Source: DSM-111022 sp043424535
GTDB taxonomy: Bacteria; Bacillota; Bacilli; Lactobacillales; Aerococcaceae
Assembly (NCBI GenBank): GCA_043424535.1
Contig: JBHWOV010000128.1
Location: forward strand, 1-10,917
Reading direction: 5' to 3'
Length of the DNA: 10,917 bases
Shown piece after piece: positions 1 through 6,437 of the stretch. The notes beneath the pieces were generated by a model. The model saw only the letters and a program-made list of their open reading frames with translations, had not been told where the DNA came from and did no database searches. A program made the position numbers and the translations under genes. Positions within the stretch are counted from its first letter, which is position 1, and each line of letters opens with the position of its first letter.

Positions 1-1
1 G

Positions 2-601
2 ATAGTAAAGAGTATTAAAGTTTTTGATATCATTCAATCTCTCTTAGAAAAAAATACTACACAAATCCCTTTTGAAAGTGCCGTCTTTCCTTTTGAAAAT
101 AATGACATTTCCGGCTATTTGGCAATAACTTCTATTGTCTATGAACCACATAATAAAGATACCTTGATCACATTAAATGTCGGTATTGAAAAAATAAATC
201 AAACTGAAAACCAAGTGACTCTCCAGAATGACCAATTAATCATCGATGGACCTTTTCAACAAGTTGTTTATTTTGAACCAAAAATGTTTGATAGAGATCA
301 TCTTCTCAATCGAACTATTTTTATGAACAGTGAAAATTATAAATTAATGGTGAAAAATATAGTTTCTACAGAGCCAGAGCCTTTTAATATTACAATTACC
401 AAAAATGACCAAACTATGTTCGAACGTGACATTTCTACAGCGGAATTAACTGACTTTTTACTCGATGATTACGAACAGAACTTTCAAAGCAAGACCTATC
501 AGGATGGTAATTTCGAAGTAACATTATTGATTCATGATGCTTACAACCGAAGATTTATAGAAAATGTTTCTGGTTATTTATTTATCAACAAGATAAAATA
601 A
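2..601 (+). CDS. Unrecognised protein, C-terminal part (5' end outside window)
   Basis: The reading frame is open from base 2 to the TAA at 599-601, giving about 199 visible residues. A TTG at 119 could be read as a start, but the frame continues upstream of it without a stop and no Shine-Dalgarno sequence stands before it. I therefore treat this as the 3' part of a longer gene. The visible portion is rich in Asn, Asp, Glu, Ile and aromatic residues, has no cysteine and no clear transmembrane segment. The alternation of short hydrophobic and polar stretches suggests a beta-rich soluble or extracellular domain. No family motif is recognised and no function is offered. It is the only rightward gene in the left half of the window and converges on the alcohol dehydrogenase gene. 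The coding call is well supported by frame length and by the terminator right after the stop. Confidence 0.75.
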   Translation: MVKSIKVFDIIQSLLEKNTTQIPFESAVFPFENNDISGYLAITSIVYEPHNKDTLITLNVGIEKINQTENQVTLQNDQLIIDGPFQQVVYFEPKMFDRDHLLNRTIFMNSENYKLMVKNIVSTEPEPFNITITKNDQTMFERDISTAELTDFLLDDYEQNFQSKTYQDGNFEVTLLIHDAYNRRFIENVSGYLFINKIK

Positions 602-604
602 TAT

Positions 605-649
605 GACACAGTATTACTAGTTCCAATAATCTCCTAGTAGTACCGTGTC
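605..649 (+). terminator. Intrinsic terminator-like hairpin between convergent genes
   Basis: Two 16-base arms at 605-620 (GACACAGTATTACTAG) and 634-649 (CTAGTAGTACCGTGTC) pair fully if two G-U pairs are allowed, around a 13-base loop. The hairpin starts 3 bases after the stop codon of the rightward gene. The tail after it is only moderately T-rich (TATTTATT). Read leftward the tail is also AT-rich, so it may serve both the upstream gene and the convergent alcohol dehydrogenase gene, which ends 88 bases away. Confidence 0.8.
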
Positions 650-737
650 TATTTATTGAGGATTTCAGTTCCAAAGAAAAATAATTTAAATAACGATTTA
701 ATTATTTATACAAATAATCAATAAAGAAAATAATCAA

Positions 738-1817
738 TTATGATATTTTCAACACAGGCTTGATCGAACGTTCTTCGAAAGCTTTTTGTAAATCTTCAAA
801 TTCAAAGACGGTGATCATATCATCAAATGGAAACTTCCCTTGGCGGTAATAATCGATGAGTTCCGGGATAAAAACTTTAGGAATAGAATCTCCTTCAATC
901 ACACCACGTAAAGTCTTTCCTTCAGCCATTAAGTCATTTTGCATATCCATTTGGAAATCTAAATTCATACCGACTACTGCTAATTCCCCACGTGGTTGAA
1001 GACTATGTAGCCCTTCAACGATAATATCGGTATTACCGGTCGTATCGATACCATATTTAGCGCCACCGTCAGTAATTTCCTTAACTTGTTTAGCAATGTC
1101 CGGATTCTTTTGGTTATTAATTAAATCTGTTGCTCCAAAATGCGTTGCCATTTCTAATTTATCATCATTTCGATTCACTGCAATAATATGTTTATATCCA
1201 GCAATCTTTGCTGCCATAATCGCGCTTAAACCGACAGCACCGACACCTAAGACGACGATACTATCTCCTAATTTCGCATCAAAAGCATTCAAGACGGTTC
1301 CTGCTCCTGTTTGAATTCCACAACCAAGAGGGGCTAATTTCACTAAATCTAAATCTTTAGGAACTTTAACTAAATTTTTCTCTTCAACATTCGCATAAGT
1401 CGCAAATGAAGATTGACCAAAGAATAAATTAACTGGTTCGCCATCCAATTCATGATGATGTCCACCATCTTCAGTATGTCCACCAAAATTTAAATCATTG
1501 AAGTTTAAACATGTTGTCGGATAACCGGATAAACAATGTGAACAATGACCACAATGTGCATAAGACATGACTACATGATCACCGACTTCGAACTCTTGAA
1601 CTCGGTCACCGATCGCTTCGACGACTCCGGCTCCTTCATGGCCTAAAATAACAGGATAAGGTGTGAGTGCATGATCACGTCCTGCATGATCTGTATGACA
1701 AACACCTGAAGCTACCATTCGTACTTGGACTTCAGTATCCTTTGGGTCGGCTAATTCCACTTCCTTAAATTCAATCGGTTGACCTTGATCCATTGTTACA
1801 GCTGCTGTAATTTTCAT
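738..1817 (-). CDS. Zinc-dependent alcohol dehydrogenase (medium-chain, aryl-alcohol/AdhC type)
   Basis: This 359-residue protein is the usual length for a medium-chain dehydrogenase, cytoplasmic, oxidising an alcohol or reducing an aldehyde with NAD(P). Catalytic zinc ligands expected in the family are present: Cys40, His60-Glu61 in GHEGAG, and Cys166 in GCGIQTGAG. The structural zinc lobe has Cys89, Cys92, Cys95 and Cys103. The nucleotide-binding Rossmann motif is GVGAVG at 191-196. At the end of the second beta strand, where NAD-specific members usually carry Asp, this protein has Asn215-Arg216, which may favour NADP(H); that is inference. A histidine-rich stretch, GGHTEDGGHHHELDGEP at 112-128, follows the structural zinc lobe. 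The ATG start is supported by AAGGAGGAGA just upstream (1821-1830). The gene appears to be a single-gene unit with its own promoter. The exact substrate cannot be read from the sequence. Confidence 0.93.
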   Translation of the reverse strand: MKITAAVTMDQGQPIEFKEVELADPKDTEVQVRMVASGVCHTDHAGRDHALTPYPVILGHEGAGVVEAIGDRVQEFEVGDHVVMSYAHCGHCSHCLSGYPTTCLNFNDLNFGGHTEDGGHHHELDGEPVNLFFGQSSFATYANVEEKNLVKVPKDLDLVKLAPLGCGIQTGAGTVLNAFDAKLGDSIVVLGVGAVGLSAIMAAKIAGYKHIIAVNRNDDKLEMATHFGATDLINNQKNPDIAKQVKEITDGGAKYGIDTTGNTDIIVEGLHSLQPRGELAVVGMNLDFQMDMQNDLMAEGKTLRGVIEGDSIPKVFIPELIDYYRQGKFPFDDMITVFEFEDLQKAFEERSIKPVLKIS

Positions 1818-1846
1818 ATGTCTCCTCCTTGAATCTTAATAACTTC

Positions 1847-1875
1847 ATTCTAACGTGATTCTCATAATGAAACAA
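1847..1875 (-). promoter_or_regulatory. Possible sigma-A promoter of the alcohol dehydrogenase gene
   Basis: On the minus strand a -35-like TTGTTT (1870-1875) and a -10-like TAGAAT (1847-1852) are separated by 17 bases. The -10 lies about 30 bases upstream of the start codon and leaves room for the Shine-Dalgarno site. The -35 is weak, matching three of six consensus positions, so the call is tentative. Confidence 0.4.
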
Positions 1876-1889
1876 TTGAAACGCTTACG
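1876..1889 (-). promoter_or_regulatory. CcpA cre-like site at the alcohol dehydrogenase promoter
   Basis: The minus strand reads CGTAAGCGTTTCAA, which matches eight of the ten fixed positions of the classical cre consensus TGTAANCGNTNNCA. It abuts the proposed -35 box, so a bound CcpA could affect transcription. Carbon catabolite control of fermentative dehydrogenases is common in Bacilli. Whether the effect here would be activation or repression is unknown. Confidence 0.3.
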
Positions 1890-1928
1890 GTAGATATCAA
1901 GCGATGATGCACCAATATATCTCTGCGT

Positions 1929-1963
1929 AAAAAAGAACATCTCTCTTAACAAAAAGATGCTCT
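1929..1963 (-). terminator. Intrinsic terminator after the sirtuin gene
   Basis: On the minus strand AGAGCATCT (1963-1955) pairs with AGATGTTCT (1942-1934), with one G-U pair and a 12-base loop. A run of T residues follows (1934-1929). It lies about 50 bases beyond the sirtuin stop codon and separates that gene from the alcohol dehydrogenase promoter. Confidence 0.85.
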
Positions 1964-2012
1964 CTATAAGGTATTGGATTTCACAGATTGTATTAATTGG
2001 GAGACTATCATA

Positions 2013-2765
2013 TTATTGTTTATCTACAAATACTTCTTTAACTTGCTCTAATACTTTGGCTGCATCATCTTTAATAAAAATCACATCTGAATTCGCTAAG
2101 TATAAATCTTCTTTGTTAATTGCCACAAGTTGATCGCCATTAAAATATTGCAGTAATCCAGCGGCTGGATAGACATTTAAACTTGTGCCGATGACAAATA
2201 AAAGGTCTGCTTGCTTAATGGCAGTGATGGCACCTTGTACTGTATTCATATCGAGCGACTCGCCAAACATAACGGCTGTTGAGCGAACTAAACCGCCATC
2301 CTTTGGACAATGCCAAGTGCAGTCATCATGAATGATAATATCATCCATTGTAAAATGCTCACCACATTCTATACAATACAAATCTTTCTCATTACCATGC
2401 AAATCATAAACATGTTTACTACCCGCTTCTTGATGCAAACCATCCGCATTTTGCGTGACGATACTAACGTATTTCCCTTGATCTTCCAAATATTTTGGAA
2501 ATGTATGGCAAATATTGGGTTCTAATCCGTCATGATTCATATAAGTCATGATAAATTGATATTGACTGGCTGGATCGTTTTCAAACAATTGACGCGATAA
2601 CATCCGTTCAGGCTCATAAGGGACTTTCCCTTTACTGATGTTATACACACCATCTTCGGAACGAAAATCTTTCGCACCACTCGCTGTCGAAGCACCCGCT
2701 CCTGTAAAGAACACGATATTATTGTGTGATTGAATTAACTTTGCTATTTGATTGATTGTATCCAA
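2013..2765 (-). CDS. Sir2-family NAD-dependent protein deacylase (sirtuin) with altered motifs
   Basis: This 250-residue cytoplasmic protein has the sirtuin fold signatures in order: GAGAS at 22-26, DFRS at 33-36, TQNAD at 104-108, the catalytic His123 in DLHGN, MFGE at 166-169 and GTSLNVYPAAG at 193-203. Known sirtuins remove acyl groups from lysines using NAD, or in some cases transfer ADP-ribose. Three places depart from the norm: GAKDFR replaces GIPDFR, TQNAD replaces TQNID, and the zinc knuckle has Cys131, Cys134 and Cys153 but Asp156 where CPxCGG has its fourth Cys. An extra Cys149 lies nearby. The start is TTG at 2765: an in-frame TAA lies just upstream, the next Met is residue 55, and AAAAGGAT (2775-2782) provides a binding site. 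No macrodomain or lipoate gene, typical partners of class M sirtuins, is adjacent. Confidence 0.9.
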   Translation of the reverse strand: MDTINQIAKLIQSHNNIVFFTGAGASTASGAKDFRSEDGVYNISKGKVPYEPERMLSRQLFENDPASQYQFIMTYMNHDGLEPNICHTFPKYLEDQGKYVSIVTQNADGLHQEAGSKHVYDLHGNEKDLYCIECGEHFTMDDIIIHDDCTWHCPKDGGLVRSTAVMFGESLDMNTVQGAITAIKQADLLFVIGTSLNVYPAAGLLQYFNGDQLVAINKEDLYLANSDVIFIKDDAAKVLEQVKEVFVDKQ

Positions 2766-2772
2766 TTGATTT

Positions 2773-2841
2773 CTATCCTTTTACTATTATCCAGGTTTCC
2801 AAACATGCTATTTCTGTCTCACGATATGGAAATATTGGCAC
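2773..2841 (-). CDS. Possible 22-codon leader ORF upstream of the sirtuin gene
   Basis: A GTG at 2841 lies 5 bases after GGGAGGTGATT (2843-2853), which is almost fully complementary to the 16S rRNA 3' end and is the longest Shine-Dalgarno match in the window. The frame encodes 22 residues (MPIFPYRETEIACLETWIIVKG) and ends with TAG at 2773-2775. That stop overlaps the AAAAGGAT ribosome binding site of the sirtuin gene and lies 7 bases before its TTG start. The arrangement suggests translational coupling to a weak TTG start. The peptide resembles nothing I recognise. Alternatively, it is the relic of a lost gene start. It is short enough that the coding call is uncertain, but the binding site is otherwise unexplained. 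Confidence 0.4.
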   Translation of the reverse strand: MPIFPYRETEIACLETWIIVKG

Positions 2842-2901
2842 AATCACCTCCCTATTCATTTTTATTTGAAATTTGTTCATATATATTAAGACCTTAATTT
2901 A

Positions 2902-2930
2902 ACTATACTCAACTTATGCGATAACCTCAA
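2902..2930 (-). promoter_or_regulatory. Probable sigma-A promoter of the sirtuin gene
   Basis: On the minus strand TTGAGG (2925-2930) and TATAGT (2902-2907) are separated by exactly 17 bases, matching four and five of six consensus positions. It lies about 60 bases upstream of the leader ORF start and would give a transcript carrying both the leader and the sirtuin gene. Confidence 0.55.
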
Positions 2931-2990
2931 TAATATGCAGTTTAGCAAGCATTAATAACTGTTTAATTTGTTTTAATAGCCTAAATAAAA

Positions 2991-3025
2991 TAGACTTTCT
3001 AGAAGAAGTTAATCTAGAAAGTCTA
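2991..3025 (-). terminator. Intrinsic terminator after the secreted protein gene
   Basis: Perfect 13-base arms TAGACTTTCTAGA (2991-3003) and TCTAGAAAGTCTA (3013-3025) flank a 9-base loop. On the minus strand the hairpin is followed by TTTTATTT. It starts about 25 bases past the TAA of the gene at 3050-4606. An AT-rich tail on the other side means it could also work on the plus strand, though no rightward gene ends here. Confidence 0.9.
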
Positions 3026-3049
3026 AAATTATTTATTTTAATCCATTAT

Positions 3050-4606
3050 TTATTGTCTTACTAACTCATCCACAAGATTTTGATTCAATTGATAATCACC
3101 CGGAACATTCACAGCTGGTTTATATTCTGGAACATCAACGCCATATTCTGTTTTAATGATATTATCTGAAATTAGTTCTAAATCGCCACCCATAATATCA
3201 TTGTAGATAGCGCCGGTCTCTAAATCATAGACAAAGACTGGATAGCCAGAACCGAACGCTTCAGATACTGCAATACCAATCTGGAGTTGATTCCCATTCT
3301 GTTCAAGGAATAAGAGGTCACGCCCCTCCAATGTCATTCCAGTATAAACAGCTATTTGATTAAAAATTTCTTCTAGTACAGGGTCTGCTTTTAATTTTTC
3401 ACGATTGAATAGACGATCTGCTAAAGCGACTTTTGTTGAACGAATTCTTTGTTCATAGCGAGGATTATCTTCTGCTCGGCGAATAAAATCATATGCTCGA
3501 ATGCGTAGCGCGTTCACCATTTCAGATTCTTCTTGACTGTATCCACCTTTCAATAATTCATAAGCAAAAGTGTGATCATAAATTTTTGCAGCAGTTGTCC
3601 AGTCCGGTTGTGTCGGTACTAATGCTTGATACCATTGAGAAATAACCGGATCAGCATTAAAATTGTATGAACTAGCGCTCAAGCTTTCTGGCCCGACGAC
3701 ATGAGCTACTGTATATTCTACGTCCATCCGTCCTAATTGGTCCCACCATTCACGGCTTAAGTCAAATTCTGGTCTACCATCCGCAATCTCTTGATGATCC
3801 AACATTTTAAACCCTGTACCATAATTACCATGAAAGCGGTATTCCAGCCAGACGGGTTCATCCATATCATTCAATAAACCGGTTAAATCAGGATAGGCTA
3901 AAGAAACAGATCCTTGAGAATTGTAAAATAAGAATGCTTGATCGGTGCCATAATGATAATTCGCATTTAAGCCTTGAACAATCATATTTGTTGAAACGAC
4001 CACTTCTCTTACGCCTGAACCATCGCTACTAAAGACTTTGATTTTTTGATTGGGTTGTTCTTGAATCGTATAAGTATAATTAGCAGTCCCATCAAGAACT
4101 CGTCCTTGAAAATTGAGTTCTTGATTAACTGTATCCACTTGAATGTGGCGATAAGTTGGCGTTAATTGATGGAAATCGACAATGGTATCAAATGCTGTCG
4201 CATCTACTGCATAATTCCCGGCATCATCAGTCGATTGTGGGCCTGACGCTACACCATTTTCAGCATTCAACGCATCCACATAGTCGACAAAGTATTCCGG
4301 CATCGTTTTATGCACTGCACCCATCATATTTCCAGGAATATGGGACTCAACAGCATTATAAAATGCTTGGCGATTCGCTTGACTATAATGCATATAGTTC
4401 GCATCAATGTCTGCAATAATTGCTTCAATCACCGCATCTGCTTCAGCTTGCGACATGACATATCCATCAAAATCTGGAGAAAATAACATGTTATAAGCTT
4501 CATCAAAATTAATTAAATTGCGGTCCGCAGCTTCTACTTGATTCGTTGTGATTAAACTTAATGATAAAAACAATGATAATCCTAATTTCAACATACTTTT
4601 TCTCAT
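3050..4606 (-). CDS. Secreted protein of unknown function
   Basis: The 518-residue product begins with a typical signal peptide: basic residues at 2-7, a hydrophobic core at about 8-20, and a likely signal peptidase I site after VEA at 24-26. No second membrane segment, lipobox or C-terminal LPXTG-type sorting signal is seen, so the mature protein is probably released or held non-covalently at the surface. It contains no cysteine, common for exported proteins of Gram-positive bacteria, and is acidic. Residues 30-115 look alpha-helical, 145-305 more beta-rich with many Tyr, Gly and Asn, and 335-425 helical again with many charged residues. Residues 425-485 (LFLEQNGNQLQIGIAV, then FVYDLETGAIYNDI) could form a small beta domain. 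I do not recognise a family or catalytic motif. The ATG start has AAGGAGAAAA (4611-4620) upstream. It is a single-gene unit with its own terminator. Confidence 0.9.
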   Translation of the reverse strand: MRKSMLKLGLSLFLSLSLITTNQVEAADRNLINFDEAYNMLFSPDFDGYVMSQAEADAVIEAIIADIDANYMHYSQANRQAFYNAVESHIPGNMMGAVHKTMPEYFVDYVDALNAENGVASGPQSTDDAGNYAVDATAFDTIVDFHQLTPTYRHIQVDTVNQELNFQGRVLDGTANYTYTIQEQPNQKIKVFSSDGSGVREVVVSTNMIVQGLNANYHYGTDQAFLFYNSQGSVSLAYPDLTGLLNDMDEPVWLEYRFHGNYGTGFKMLDHQEIADGRPEFDLSREWWDQLGRMDVEYTVAHVVGPESLSASSYNFNADPVISQWYQALVPTQPDWTTAAKIYDHTFAYELLKGGYSQEESEMVNALRIRAYDFIRRAEDNPRYEQRIRSTKVALADRLFNREKLKADPVLEEIFNQIAVYTGMTLEGRDLLFLEQNGNQLQIGIAVSEAFGSGYPVFVYDLETGAIYNDIMGGDLELISDNIIKTEYGVDVPEYKPAVNVPGDYQLNQNLVDELVRQ

Positions 4607-4673
4607 ATTATTTTCTCCTTATATTTTCACACATCTTTTTATGATAATGCTATCGATACTTTTTGATATTACT

Positions 4674-4682
4674 ATATTACCA
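4674..4682 (-). promoter_or_regulatory. Extended -10 promoter element of the secreted protein gene
   Basis: The minus strand reads TGGTAATAT, an extended -10 (TGn plus TAATAT), about 67 bases upstream of the start codon. The hexamer 17 bases further upstream bears no resemblance to a -35 box. This is the pattern expected of an activator-dependent or extended -10 promoter. Confidence 0.45.
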
Positions 4683-4707
4683 CTTTACAAGGAGCTATTC
4701 TATCAAG

Positions 4708-4726
4708 TTATGAATTTTTTATGAAT
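4708..4726 (-). repeat. Tandem 8-bp direct repeats, possible response-regulator site
   Basis: The plus strand carries TTATGAAT twice, at 4708-4715 and 4719-4726, with an 11-base period, about one helical turn. On the minus strand each reads ATTCATAA, containing TTCATA, which fits the TT(A/C/T)A(C/T)A half-site described for PhoP in Bacillus subtilis, where half-sites also recur every 11 bases. They lie about 28 bases upstream of the extended -10 element, a normal place for an OmpR/PhoB-family activator. The identity of the regulator is inference, and the AT-rich context weakens it. Confidence 0.35.
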
Positions 4727-4779
4727 TTATTTGTAAGAAAAATATGTTGTTAAATTTTTGCTTTTTTATTCCGCTCTAC

Positions 4780-5247
4780 CTAACCAATATTTTGATTTAA
4801 TGAGATCATCTCTAATAGTCCTTGTGCGACTTGACTGCCATTATTACCCGCTTTCGTTCCAGCGCGTTCGATGGCTTGTTCGATTGTTTCAGTTGTTAAT
4901 ACACCAAACATTACAGGTATAGTAGAATTTAATCCGATTTGAGCAACACCTTTTGCGACTTCATTAGAAACTAATTCATAATGAGTTGTTGCACCACGTA
5001 TGACTGTACCTAAGGTGATAATACCGTCATATTGGTCATCTTTTGCTGCTAATTTTTTTGTTATAAATGGAATTTCAAATGCTCCTGGAACCCAAAAAAC
5101 ATCGATATTTTCTTCTTTGACCCCATGTCGCATCAAATTATCGGTCGCACCTGTTAATAATTTTGATGTTATAAATTCATTGAAACGTGAAATAACAATT
5201 GCTACTCTTACATTATCGCCGTCAAAATGTCCTTCAAATATATTCAT
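4780..5247 (-). CDS. ribH: 6,7-dimethyl-8-ribityllumazine synthase (beta subunit of riboflavin synthase)
   Basis: This cytoplasmic enzyme condenses 5-amino-6-ribitylaminouracil with 3,4-dihydroxy-2-butanone 4-phosphate to give the lumazine precursor of riboflavin. The 155-residue protein matches the family length of about 154. Recognisable motifs are SRFNEFITSKLL near residues 20-31, WVPGAFEIP at 52-60, GTVIRGATTHYE at 80-91 with the expected catalytic histidine, and IERAGTKAGN near 126-135. I place the start at ATG 5247 because AAAGAGGAAA lies just upstream and the family begins MNIxxG. A longer reading from ATG 5265 adds six residues and overlaps the ribBA stop by four bases (ATGA), but has no ribosome binding site. 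It is the last gene of the operon. I see no clear intrinsic terminator after it, so some transcription may continue into the secreted protein gene. Confidence 0.97.
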   Translation of the reverse strand: MNIFEGHFDGDNVRVAIVISRFNEFITSKLLTGATDNLMRHGVKEENIDVFWVPGAFEIPFITKKLAAKDDQYDGIITLGTVIRGATTHYELVSNEVAKGVAQIGLNSTIPVMFGVLTTETIEQAIERAGTKAGNNGSQVAQGLLEMISLNQNIG

Positions 5248-5261
5248 GTTTATTTCCTCTT

Positions 5262-6437
5262 TCATAATGTTATTTTGTGTTTAAATTTTTCTTTTTTTGT
5301 TTTCAAATAGTCAATATTTTCTTTCAATGGTTCAATTTGTAATGAAATGCGTTCTACCACATTAATTCCCTTATTTTCTAAACCAGTAATTTTTTCAGGA
5401 TTATTCGTTAATAGTCTGACTTCATCCACTCCAATGGCCTTTAATATATCAACAGCAAAATCATAATCTCGTTCATCAGGGGCAAAGCCGAGCGCTACAT
5501 TTGCTTCATAAGTGTCTTTTCCATTTTCCTGAAGTTGATATGCTTTTAATTTGTTTTTTAAGCCGATCCCTCTTCCCTCTTGCCGCATATAGAGAATGGC
5601 TCCCCTTCCTTCAGCATTGATTTTCTCCATTGCACGCTCTAACTGCTCGCCACAGTCACAACGATTTGAGCCAAAAACATCACCGGTCAAGCACTCAGAA
5701 TGGATTCTTACTAGTAAGGGTTCATCATGATTGTCAATATCCCCTTTGTAGAGTAATAAGTGTTGTTTATTTTCATTTTCTTCAAAGAGTCTTAAATTAA
5801 AATCTCCGAATTTTGTTGGAAGTTTAACATCCACTGAATTTTTATTTAATAAATAAGATGTTAATTCTTCGATGGTTATCAGTGGGAGATCCCATTCTGA
5901 AGCATATTTTTTTAATTCAGGATAACGGGCCATCGTTCCATCCGCATTTAATATTTCACAAATATAGGCGACGGGGTCATTACCAGTTAACTTCACTAAT
6001 TCAATCGCTGCTTCGGTATGGCCACGACGTTCGAGAACGCCACCATCTTTAGCAATCAATGGAAACATATGACCAGGTCGATAAAAATGATCCTTGTTAG
6101 CATTTGGATTAGCTAATTCTCTAATCGTGGTTGCTCTGTCATGTGCAGAAATTCCGGTTGAGTTCTCAATAGAATCGACACTGATAGTGAATGCGGTTCC
6201 AAAAGGATCTGAATTATTCTCAGTCATTTCATTTAACTGTAATCTTTCCGCATAGTTTGAAGTAATTGGGGCGCAGATGAGACCACGTCCATATTTTGTC
6301 ATAAAATTGACGCTCTCTGAAGTAGCAAGACTAGCAACCCCGATCAAATCACCTTCAGCTTCTCTATTTTCGTCATCGGCAACAATAATTAATCCCCCTG
6401 TGGATAAATGTTGGATTGCATGATCTATTTTATTCAT
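5262..6437 (-). CDS. ribBA: Bifunctional 3,4-dihydroxy-2-butanone 4-phosphate synthase / GTP cyclohydrolase II
   Basis: This 391-residue fusion supplies both starting branches of riboflavin synthesis. The N-terminal domain (about 1-200) forms dihydroxybutanone phosphate from ribulose 5-phosphate; DDENREAEGDL at 21-31, HDRATTI at 99-105, RPGHMFPL at 120-127 and RRGHTEAA at 137-144 carry the metal and substrate residues. The C-terminal domain (about 205-391) opens GTP to the diaminopyrimidine; its zinc ligands are Cys249, Cys260 and Cys262 within HSECLTGDVFGSNRCDCGEQ, followed by RQEGRGIGL at 285-293 and NNPEKI at 345-350. Both halves appear intact, so both activities are expected. It overlaps ribE by 8 bases, with AGAAAGGAT as ribosome binding site inside ribE. 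Length and order match the Bacillus fusion protein. Confidence 0.98.
   Translation of the reverse strand: MNKIDHAIQHLSTGGLIIVADDENREAEGDLIGVASLATSESVNFMTKYGRGLICAPITSNYAERLQLNEMTENNSDPFGTAFTISVDSIENSTGISAHDRATTIRELANPNANKDHFYRPGHMFPLIAKDGGVLERRGHTEAAIELVKLTGNDPVAYICEILNADGTMARYPELKKYASEWDLPLITIEELTSYLLNKNSVDVKLPTKFGDFNLRLFEENENKQHLLLYKGDIDNHDEPLLVRIHSECLTGDVFGSNRCDCGEQLERAMEKINAEGRGAILYMRQEGRGIGLKNKLKAYQLQENGKDTYEANVALGFAPDERDYDFAVDILKAIGVDEVRLLTNNPEKITGLENKGINVVERISLQIEPLKENIDYLKTKKEKFKHKITL

Noticed and set aside
684..708. AT-only inverted repeat after the alcohol dehydrogenase gene
   Set aside because: The stem has almost no G-C pairs and no T run, so it is not a convincing terminator beside the much stronger hairpin at 605-649.
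1096..1314. Plus-strand ORF within the alcohol dehydrogenase gene
   Set aside because: It is the reverse of the conserved Rossmann fold coding sequence and has no start signal of its own.
1892..1922. AGATAT/ATATCT inverted repeat upstream of the alcohol dehydrogenase promoter
   Set aside because: Six-base AT-rich arms 19 bases apart are expected by chance in such DNA and match no known operator.
4741..4779. Possible terminator after ribH
   Set aside because: Only weak A/T pairing (AAAAAT with ATTTTT) is possible, so I do not call a terminator here.
5248..5265. Upstream ATG giving ribH six extra residues and an ATGA overlap with ribBA
   Set aside because: No Shine-Dalgarno sequence precedes it, while AAAGAGGAAA is correctly spaced for the ATG at 5247 and homologues begin at that Met.
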